A stretch of DNA of 12,983 nt from an uncultured Rickettsiales bacterium (GTDB lineage: Bacteria; Pseudomonadota; Alphaproteobacteria; Rickettsiales; Deianiraeaceae), in NCBI GenBank assembly GCA_937906355.1, contig CALCWF010000034.1, positions 1 to 12,983 of the forward strand. Direction: 5' to 3'. Positions 7,737-12,983 of the stretch are shown in pieces. The position numbers were made by a program, and so were the translations under genes. Each line of letters starts with the position of its first letter. Within the stretch, counting starts at the first letter, position 1. Below the pieces are notes generated by a model. It searched no databases. It had not been told where the DNA came from and saw only the letters and a program-made list of their open reading frames with translations.

Positions 7737-9215
7737 ATGAAAGAGTTCAATTGGACGGAGGAATTTTCCAATAAAAATAAAATCTGGAATATACGATTAA
7801 TGTATGATGTACTTGAAAAGGTAGACAACCCACACCTGAAAATAGAAAATAGAGTCATACACGTCGCCGGAACAAACGGGAAAGGCTCGACTGTGAATTT
7901 TATACGAACAATTTTAGAAAAAGCAGGATTTAAAGTAGGAATGTATACAAGTCCACATCTCGTTGAATACAACGAAAGAATATATGCAAATGGTAGATAT
8001 ATAACGGATAAAGAGATAAATAAGTATAAGCAGGAAATTATTGATAAGTATAAAAACTTTGCTGAAATTAGTTACTTTGAAATAACCACCGTAATAGCTA
8101 TCATGTTTTTCGCTAACCTTGAACCAAAGCTAGATTACTATATATTCGAGGTAGGATTAGGTGGACGACTTGATGCAACTAATATATTCAAGAAACCATT
8201 AGCTAGCATTATAACTTCAATATCATTCGATCACATGGATAAACTCGGCGACTCGTTAGAAGAGATAGCACACGAGAAAGGTGGTATTATAAAACCAAAT
8301 GTCCCTGTCTTCACGTCAAATACCAATGATAAGATCGTCGCCGTTCTGCAAAAAATTGTTAACGAAAAGAAAACTAAAATGTATCGCCAAAATAAGGACT
8401 ATAAAATAGATTATAGTCTCGAGCCGTCCTTACTAGGGGAACATCAATATCAAAATGCATCACTAGCAAAAGAAGTCTGTAAATTTCTTAAAGTTAATGA
8501 CAATTTTATTAGAGACGGCGTTTCGACGACCGTATGGAGTGGTAGACTTGAGGTTATATACGACAAAAACAGAGACAGCGAAGATGGGTATAAAAACAAA
8601 ACCAGTAATAGTAAGTCTGTAAAAGACACAAATAGAACTGCTTTTGACAAAAATGAATTATTCTCGCAAGAGAAAGCAACGCAAAAGCACAAAAATAATA
8701 CTAATTTATTCAAAATCTATTTAGACGGTGCGCACAACGAGGACGGAATTAGAGTATTATGCGAATTTGTGAAACAAACAAGAACAGATTTTGAAAATAA
8801 AAAAGCTATAAATAATAATAGCAGCAGTAGTAAAGAAACATACCGTAAGAACAATGAAAAAGGTGCCAAAGGACGTTCAAATGAAATCCAAAACGACCGC
8901 ATAAGAGGCGATGAATGCAATATTATTGGAGTATTTGCATGTTTAAAGAGAAAAGACTATAAAAACTTTTTTCCAATTTTAAAAAAAGCTAACTTCGATA
9001 AAATGCTGTTCTTCGATGTGCCAAAAGAAGTTAACGATTTTGTTAAGCCGGAGGAGTTGCAAGAATTAGCGACGAAAAATAATATAGACGGCGACAAAAT
9101 CTCGAATTTTCACAATTTAGACAGTTATTGCGACGAAAATAAACAAAATATACTATTCATATTCGGCTCACTGTATTTCATCGGCTGGATAAAAGAACAA
9201 ATGTGTGAAAAATAA
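7737..9215 (+). CDS. folC: Bifunctional folylpolyglutamate/dihydrofolate synthase family protein
   Basis: FolC joins glutamate to dihydropteroate and/or adds gamma-glutamates to reduced folates, using ATP, in the cytoplasm. The 492-residue product has the P-loop in VIHVAGTNGKGST (40-52), the YTSPHLVEYNERI segment (70-82), the FEITT block, FEVGLGGRLDATN, ITSISFDHM, HEKGGIIKP, GEHQYQNA, SGRLEVI and YLDGAHNEDG, the usual FPGS order. Two low-complexity Lys/Asn/Ser-rich insertions flank the DGAHN block, roughly bases 8562-8709 and 8793-8921. Relatives are usually about 420-450 residues; these insertions explain the excess. The ATG at 7737 is chosen because the in-frame TTG (7623) or ATG (7695) would add a hydrophobic stretch not found in the family. 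folD, folP and accD neighbours are absent; the gene is alone, divergent from the hydrolase and convergent with atpD. Confidence 0.94.
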   Translation: MKEFNWTEEFSNKNKIWNIRLMYDVLEKVDNPHLKIENRVIHVAGTNGKGSTVNFIRTILEKAGFKVGMYTSPHLVEYNERIYANGRYITDKEINKYKQEIIDKYKNFAEISYFEITTVIAIMFFANLEPKLDYYIFEVGLGGRLDATNIFKKPLASIITSISFDHMDKLGDSLEEIAHEKGGIIKPNVPVFTSNTNDKIVAVLQKIVNEKKTKMYRQNKDYKIDYSLEPSLLGEHQYQNASLAKEVCKFLKVNDNFIRDGVSTTVWSGRLEVIYDKNRDSEDGYKNKTSNSKSVKDTNRTAFDKNELFSQEKATQKHKNNTNLFKIYLDGAHNEDGIRVLCEFVKQTRTDFENKKAINNNSSSSKETYRKNNEKGAKGRSNEIQNDRIRGDECNIIGVFACLKRKDYKNFFPILKKANFDKMLFFDVPKEVNDFVKPEELQELATKNNIDGDKISNFHNLDSYCDENKQNILFIFGSLYFIGWIKEQMCEK

Positions 9216-9235
9216 TTAAAGATCAAGCAATCCTC

Positions 9236-9264
9236 GCCACCATGCGTTTTGCGTCATATGTGGC
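9236..9264. terminator. Imperfect dyad between convergent folC and atpD, possible weak terminator
   Basis: GCCAC (9236-9240) pairs with GTGGC (9260-9264), and ATG (9242-9244) with CAT (9255-9257), leaving a small internal bulge and a 10-base loop. It fills the 48-bp gap between the folC stop and the atpD stop and overlaps the latter. There is no clear T-run on either side, so intrinsic termination would be weak at best. Confidence 0.2.
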
Positions 9265-10676
9265 TACATCGTTTTTGCCTTCTCTAACACTTCGTCTATA
9301 TTCCCGACCATATAGAACGCTTGCTCTGGTATATCATCATATTTTCCTTCACAGATCCCATCGAACCCATCTATCGTGTCTTCCAGAGATATAAACTTAC
9401 CTGGCGTTCCCGTGAAAACCTCGGCTGTAAAGAATGGTTGAGATAAAAATCTTTCAATTTTTCTTGCACGCTTAACGGTTAACTTATCGGCTTCACTCAA
9501 CTCGTCTATACCCAAAATTGCTATTATGTCTTGCAACGACTTATAACTTTGCAATATCTCCTGAACCTTACGTGCAACTTTATAATGTCTCTCTCCAACA
9601 ACTAATGGTGATAGTATACGAGAAACAGAGTCAAGTGGATCGACAGCAGGATAGATGGCCTTTTCTGCTATCTTACGTGATAGAACGATTGTTGCATCCA
9701 AGTGACTGAAAGTCGTAGCTGGTGCTGGATCCGTTATATCATCAGCTGGAATGTAGACTGCCTGAACTGACGTAATAGAACCTTTATTTGTCGATGTAAT
9801 TCTCTCTTCCAGATACCCCAATTCAGACGCAAGAGTAGATTGATATCCTACTGCCGACGGAATACGCCCAAGTAATGCAGACACTTCGGAACCAGCTTGA
9901 ATAAAACGGAATAAATTATCAACAAAGAATAGAACATCTTGATGCTTTACATTACGCAAATACTCTGCAACGGTTAGTCCCGAAAAGGCAACTCTCGCTC
10001 TTGCTCCTGATGGCTCATTCATTTGTCCGTAGACAAGAACGACCTTTGAATTTTCCTGATGCATTTGATCTATCAGACCAGATTGCATCATTTCGTGATA
10101 CAGATCATTACCTTCGCGCGTCCTCTCGCCAACGCCTGCAAAAACGGATTTTCCACCATGTGCCTTTGCAACGTTATTGATCAGCTCAGTAATTAAAACT
10201 GTCTTTCCGACACCAGCACCGCCGAATAGACCGATTTTACCACCTTTTAAGAAAGGTGCCAGTAAGTCGATAACCTTTATACCGGTAACTAGTATTTCCG
10301 AACGTGGAGTTTGATTTTTCAGCTCTGGTGCCTTTCTATGTATCGACCACCTCTCGCACTTATCGGACACAGTCGTGCCATCTAATACGTTTCCACATAC
10401 ATCCATTATCTTCCCAAGAATCTCGTCCCCAACGGGAATTAAAATCGGCATTCCAGTATCAACAACCTCAATTCCTCTACTCAGTCCTTCCGTCGCCTGC
10501 ATTGATATTGTCCTGACAACATCTTCGCCAATATGCTGAACGACTTCTAATGTAATTGTTTTATCTCCAACTTTACAAGTTAAGGCATTATTTATTTTCG
10601 GTAAAACTCCGTCGTCAAAAACAACATCAACGACACCAGAAATTATTTGCGAAATCTTCCCTTTATTCTTCGACAT
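9264..10676 (-). CDS. atpD: F1 ATP synthase subunit beta (AtpD), standing alone
   Basis: AtpD is the catalytic beta subunit of the membrane-attached F1 sector, which makes ATP from ADP and phosphate. The 470-residue length is normal. Visible: the N-terminal beta barrel (GKISQIISGVVDVVF), Walker A GGAGVGKT (152-159), GERTREGND with catalytic Glu184, YGQMNEP (216-222), the Walker B-type strand FFVDNLFRF (250-258), SALLGRIPSAVGYQ, IYPAVDPLDS (341-350) and the DELSEAD loop (391-397). Unusual changes are Ser223 (MNEPS, usually MNEPP), Ile259 (FRFIQAG, usually FRFTQAG), Ser280 (GYQST, usually GYQPT) and Ala396 (usually DELSEED). The catalytic residues I can name remain, so activity is likely. The atpG and atpC neighbours of the standard cluster are missing: folC lies convergently downstream and lpxA divergently upstream. 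A minus-strand TATAAT sits at 10725-10730, without a recognisable -35. ATG at 10674-10676. Confidence 0.97.
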   Translation of the reverse strand: MSKNKGKISQIISGVVDVVFDDGVLPKINNALTCKVGDKTITLEVVQHIGEDVVRTISMQATEGLSRGIEVVDTGMPILIPVGDEILGKIMDVCGNVLDGTTVSDKCERWSIHRKAPELKNQTPRSEILVTGIKVIDLLAPFLKGGKIGLFGGAGVGKTVLITELINNVAKAHGGKSVFAGVGERTREGNDLYHEMMQSGLIDQMHQENSKVVLVYGQMNEPSGARARVAFSGLTVAEYLRNVKHQDVLFFVDNLFRFIQAGSEVSALLGRIPSAVGYQSTLASELGYLEERITSTNKGSITSVQAVYIPADDITDPAPATTFSHLDATIVLSRKIAEKAIYPAVDPLDSVSRILSPLVVGERHYKVARKVQEILQSYKSLQDIIAILGIDELSEADKLTVKRARKIERFLSQPFFTAEVFTGTPGKFISLEDTIDGFDGICEGKYDDIPEQAFYMVGNIDEVLEKAKTM

Positions 10677-10874
10677 ATCGAATACGACTATATTGATAAG
10701 AATTAAAAAATTATTTTCAATAAAATTATATAAGCATCTTCATTCGTCCGATCCGCTCTTCAAGCGATACTTATATTCTATTATCGATTATCTATGTAGA
10801 AAAATTGCAAGAAAATCCGACCCATATTAATCCATGTTATATATTCTCTATACATTTTTCGACATTGAAATACC

Positions 10875-10888
10875 GTCATATTTATGAC
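10875..10888. promoter_or_regulatory. Inverted repeat upstream of lpxA
   Basis: GTCATA (10875-10880), a 2-base spacer, then TATGAC (10883-10888) form a perfect 6-bp dyad 6 bases before the TTGACA at 10894. It is a candidate operator in the divergent atpD/lpxA region; no known regulator motif was recognised. Confidence 0.3.
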
Positions 10889-10893
10889 ATTAA

Positions 10894-10921
10894 TTGACAT
10901 TTATTTTTTTACATCGACAAT
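10894..10921 (+). promoter_or_regulatory. Putative sigma70-type promoter for lpxA
   Basis: TTGACA (10894-10899) is followed after 16 bases by GACAAT (10916-10921), 4/6 to the -10 consensus. Transcription would start near 10928, giving a very short leader of about 9 nt before the lpxA ATG at 10937. The -10 box lies within the inverted repeat 10913-10929. Confidence 0.35.
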
Positions 10922-10929
10922 TTGTCGAT
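10913..10929. promoter_or_regulatory. 17-bp inverted repeat just before the lpxA start, candidate operator
   Basis: ATCGACAA (10913-10920), one T, then TTGTCGAT (10922-10929) form a perfect 8-bp dyad ending 7 bases before the lpxA ATG. It covers the proposed -10 box and start region. As DNA it could be a repressor site; as RNA the 1-base loop is too short to fold well, which favours the DNA reading. Confidence 0.4.
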
Positions 10930-10936
10930 ATCTTTA

Positions 10937-11734
10937 ATGATAAAGATACATCCGACAGCCATTGTTGATAAAAGTGTCAAACTTGCTAATGGAGTTGAAA
11001 TTGGTGCTTATTGCGTTCTAAGCGGAAATATAAGGATCGGCAAGAACACGAAAATAGCTCCACATGTAGTAATATCTGGAATAAACGGAAAAGTTGAGAT
11101 TGGCGAAAATAATAGAATTTTCTCCTTCGCGTCAATAGGCTCCGAACCGCAAGATAACAAGTATGTGGGTGAGGAGAGCAACGTTGAAATCGGAGACAAC
11201 AATATAGTTAGAGAGTATTGCACTATAAACGGAGGTAGCAACGTAGGCAACGTCTTAGCGGGAACAAAGAACACGACACACATTGGAAACGATTGCTACT
11301 TATATATATCGTCACACGTCGCACACGATGTGTTCTTAGAGGATAAAGTCGTCTTGACGAACTGCGTAGGTATAGCAGGACATGTTAAAATAGGACACGA
11401 CACAATAGTCGGTGGACTTTCCGGTGTACATCAGTTCGTAAACATAGGGCACAATGTTATGATAGGCGGAGCGTGTGCTATCGCACACGATGTGCCACCG
11501 TTTGCGATAGTAACGGCAAAACCAACACGAATTGCCGGTGCTAATATTATCGGGCTAAAAAGATCGAAATTTTCTCTTAAAGACATAAAAATGATCGACA
11601 AGTTTTACAAAGAATTCGTCAGCAGTGAAAACAATCTAATCGATATTTTGACGAAATATGAAAAAGAAAAAAATAAGAATATGAAGGATATAATTAGTTT
11701 TATTAAATGTAGCGGCAAGAGAGGACTTTTATAA
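10937..11734 (+). CDS. lpxA: Acyl-[ACP]--UDP-N-acetylglucosamine O-acyltransferase (LpxA)
   Basis: LpxA transfers a hydroxyacyl chain from ACP to UDP-GlcNAc, the first step of lipid A synthesis, in the cytoplasm as a homotrimer. The 265-residue product starts MIKIHPTAIV and shows many hexapeptide repeats of a left-handed beta helix, then a helical C-terminus with GLKRSKFS and a final RGLL. All four active-site histidines align with E. coli H122, H125, H144 and H160 at a constant offset of five: H127 and H130 (SSHVAHD), H149 (AGHV) and H165 (GVHQF). CTINGG replaces the more usual VTI(N/H)RGT, losing the Arg. The ATG at 10937 is preferred over TTG at 10922 because it gives the normal length (E. 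coli 262) and start. The lpxD-fabZ-lpxA-lpxB neighbours are absent. This gene indicates an outer membrane containing lipid A. Confidence 0.96.
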   Translation: MIKIHPTAIVDKSVKLANGVEIGAYCVLSGNIRIGKNTKIAPHVVISGINGKVEIGENNRIFSFASIGSEPQDNKYVGEESNVEIGDNNIVREYCTINGGSNVGNVLAGTKNTTHIGNDCYLYISSHVAHDVFLEDKVVLTNCVGIAGHVKIGHDTIVGGLSGVHQFVNIGHNVMIGGACAIAHDVPPFAIVTAKPTRIAGANIIGLKRSKFSLKDIKMIDKFYKEFVSSENNLIDILTKYEKEKNKNMKDIISFIKCSGKRGLL

Positions 11735-11774
11735 AGAGGTTTTTTTATAAAATGGTTACAGCTTGTGCAGTTGT
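11727..11774. terminator. Weak hairpins between convergent lpxA and 11797-12432
   Basis: Two structures occupy the 62-bp gap. TTTTATAAA (11727-11735) pairs with TTTATAAAA (11744-11752), an AT-only 9-bp stem overlapping the lpxA stop. ACAGCT (11758-11763) can pair with AGTTGT (11769-11774) in RNA with one G-U pair. A T-run follows downstream (around 11782-11788) but not directly. Bidirectional termination is plausible but weakly supported. Confidence 0.25.
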
Positions 11775-11796
11775 AGATTTTAGGTTTATTGTTTTT

Positions 11797-12432
11797 TTAA
11801 CCATGAACTAAGCCTGCCTGCCTGATATCTTTGACAATAGAGTCAATGTCATTTAATTTGTCATATATATTCGTGATATTTTTTCTATTCTCTTCCTGAT
11901 CCTTTTGACGCTTTTTTTCATTTTCATCACATTTCTTTAAGAGTTTTTCATGCTCTTTTCTTAAAGGTCGAACATCGTTCTTCTCTTGATTGTCGTATTT
12001 TACACTTTCTAAGTTTTCATTTACTCTACGTATTTTTTTTATTAAAAACTTCTCCCTGTCTTCGATATCTGAAATTTGCTGATCGTCTTTCTTTGTTTTT
12101 TTTAAACCTTCAATAACATCTGTAACGCCTAATATACAGCCAATCGGTAAACATATAAATAACGTAACCAATGTATTCACATTAAAGAAAAAACTAAAAA
12201 TAAAAGTTGGTATTGCTACGTGAGAAACGATACCAGAAATAATACGCACAAATAATAAAATTTTTAAACGAGGAGACAAATTTCTATTTTTCTTAGCTTC
12301 ATTACTTTGACTCAATATTTTTTGCTCTTCGAGATCGTCTAAAACTTTTCTTTCTATATTTTCCGGAAAATCGAAACTGTCAAAATTGACATCAGAGCTC
12401 AATGTACTTTTACTATTTTCGCTATTAGACAT
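11797..12432 (-). CDS. Unrecognised protein with two membrane segments and a C-terminal coiled coil
   Basis: I do not recognise this 211-residue protein. It begins with a Ser/Asn/Asp/Glu-rich segment (1-45), has a short basic stretch (47-57), two hydrophobic segments (about 57-82 and 86-106) forming a hairpin, and then a highly charged Lys/Glu/Asn-rich coiled coil (about 110-200). Both ends should lie on the same side of the membrane, probably the cytoplasm because of the basic residues beside the hairpin. The start is ATG at 12430-12432, with an AGG directly before it, too close to be a normal Shine-Dalgarno. It lies 69 bp downstream of the HMG-CoA reductase gene on the same strand and may be co-transcribed, but no functional link is visible. 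Confidence 0.7.
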   Translation of the reverse strand: MSNSENSKSTLSSDVNFDSFDFPENIERKVLDDLEEQKILSQSNEAKKNRNLSPRLKILLFVRIISGIVSHVAIPTFIFSFFFNVNTLVTLFICLPIGCILGVTDVIEGLKKTKKDDQQISDIEDREKFLIKKIRRVNENLESVKYDNQEKNDVRPLRKEHEKLLKKCDENEKKRQKDQEENRKNITNIYDKLNDIDSIVKDIRQAGLVHG

Positions 12433-12501
12433 CCTATAGTTCAGGCTATTATAATAATTTTTTCATTAAAGTAAATTATTCTGAATTGCATACGCTTCAT
12501 T

Positions 12502-12983
12502 TTATCGTAACGTTCTTTTTCTCCTTTCCAAGATTATATGACTCTTAACTAGTTCGTCTTCGTTTGTCAGAGAAGCCATGAGCGATAGCTCACCACATAA
12601 AACAATAGCACCTATTATACTCGATAGACGCGAACTGGCGTTATTTATAATATTTCCAGCTTTGTCAATGCACCCAATTATCTCAAAATTTTTACGCACA
12701 AAATCTAAATCTTTCCCGTTTCCAATTGAACCGCAAATTACATTCGGCAAGTTGACACTAAAATACAGATCACCGGAACGGCAAACTTCGCAATATGTTA
12801 TACCCTGACTACCTTCTACTATATTTGCAACGTCTTGCCCGAGAGGTAAATATATAGCAGACAGCATATTCGCATAATGTGCGTTAGCACTGCATAAGCC
12901 ACCAGCCACGACCGATCCGATAAGATTTTTTTTCACGTTCAATTGCACTATCTTCTCTGGAGTAGTATGTAAAATATCCCGGC
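12502..12983 (-). CDS. hmgA: HMG-CoA reductase, class I-like, C-terminal part (5' end off the window)
   Basis: HMG-CoA reductase converts HMG-CoA to mevalonate with NAD(P)H, the committed step of the mevalonate route to isoprenoids. The frame is open to base 12983, so the GTG at 12946-12948 is internal; 159 residues are visible. From memory they align well with human and archaeal class I enzymes: QLNVKKNLIGS (human EVNINKNLVGS), ANAHYANML (NAHAANI), GQDVANIVEGS with the catalytic Asp (GQDAAQNVGSS), DLYFSVNLPN (DLYISCTMPS), GELSLMASL and LVKSH with the catalytic His. GTVGGGT of the family reads GSIGNGK. The catalytic Glu and Lys and the CoA-binding part lie upstream, off the window. Class II (mvaA-type) enzymes match these blocks less well. 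No membrane segment is in the visible part. If intact, it implies mevalonate-based isoprenoid synthesis, unusual for Alphaproteobacteria. Confidence 0.9.
   Translation of the reverse strand, partial: RDILHTTPEKIVQLNVKKNLIGSVVAGGLCSANAHYANMLSAIYLPLGQDVANIVEGSQGITYCEVCRSGDLYFSVNLPNVICGSIGNGKDLDFVRKNFEIIGCIDKAGNIINNASSRLSSIIGAIVLCGELSLMASLTNEDELVKSHIILERRKRTLR

Noticed and set aside
10677..10893. tRNA or small RNA gene between atpD and lpxA
   Set aside because: No T-arm (GTTCRANNC), cloverleaf stems or terminator-like hairpin with T-run could be found on either strand.
12946..12948. GTG as the start of a short HMG-CoA reductase-like protein
   Set aside because: The upstream in-frame residues (ILHTTPEKI) continue the family alignment to the window edge, so this is a truncated view of a longer gene and not a short gene.
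1..12983. Defence, toxin-antitoxin, prophage, CRISPR or transposon system
   Set aside because: No repeats with spacers, transposase, integrase, phage or toxin motifs are visible; nearly all genes are core metabolism.

Overview
The window looks like a chromosomal segment of an AT-rich, Gram-negative alphaproteobacterium, probably a reduced-genome, host-associated lineage of the Rickettsiales/Holosporales kind. LpxA implies lipid A. MurD implies peptidoglycan. The AtpD sequence follows the alphaproteobacterial/rickettsial pattern (for example the opening GKISQIISGVVDV and the stretch INNVAKAHGG). This placement is inferred from remembered family sequences; no search was run.

Layout: recJ (+, 5' end off the window) abuts convergent rmuC (-) with no spacer. 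rpmG (-, a 56-codon ribosomal protein L33 gene) lies upstream of rmuC. Next come an unrecognised membrane protein with a very basic tail (+, 3536-4447), murD (-), a choloylglycine-hydrolase-family Ntn hydrolase (-), folC (+), atpD (-), lpxA (+), an unrecognised two-TM coiled-coil protein (-), and the 3' part of a class I-like HMG-CoA reductase (-, 5' end off the window). That is eleven genes and no RNA gene, insertion sequence or CRISPR array that I can see. No gene-free stretch exceeds about 300 bases. The largest are about 270 bp before 3536 and about 260 bp between atpD and lpxA; the latter holds two inverted repeats and a putative lpxA promoter.

Most genes serve separate core processes: DNA repair, translation, cell wall, folate, ATP synthesis, lipid A and isoprenoid precursors. 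They do not form a pathway cluster. Strand switches often, and three genes that are normally embedded in conserved clusters (murD, atpD, lpxA) stand alone, so the genome appears to have lost most of its operon structure. No start codon is preceded by a clear Shine-Dalgarno motif.

The most notable points are: (1) a eukaryote/archaea-style class I HMG-CoA reductase, which suggests a mevalonate pathway; (2) Lys/Asn-rich low-complexity insertions of about 40-50 residues inside RecJ, MurD and (twice) FolC; (3) an orphan atpD with several changes at normally conserved positions; (4) a conjugated-amide hydrolase with an internal nucleophilic Cys; and (5) repeat and palindrome structures upstream of murD, folC and lpxA. 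I found no convincing new multi-gene defence or mobile system.
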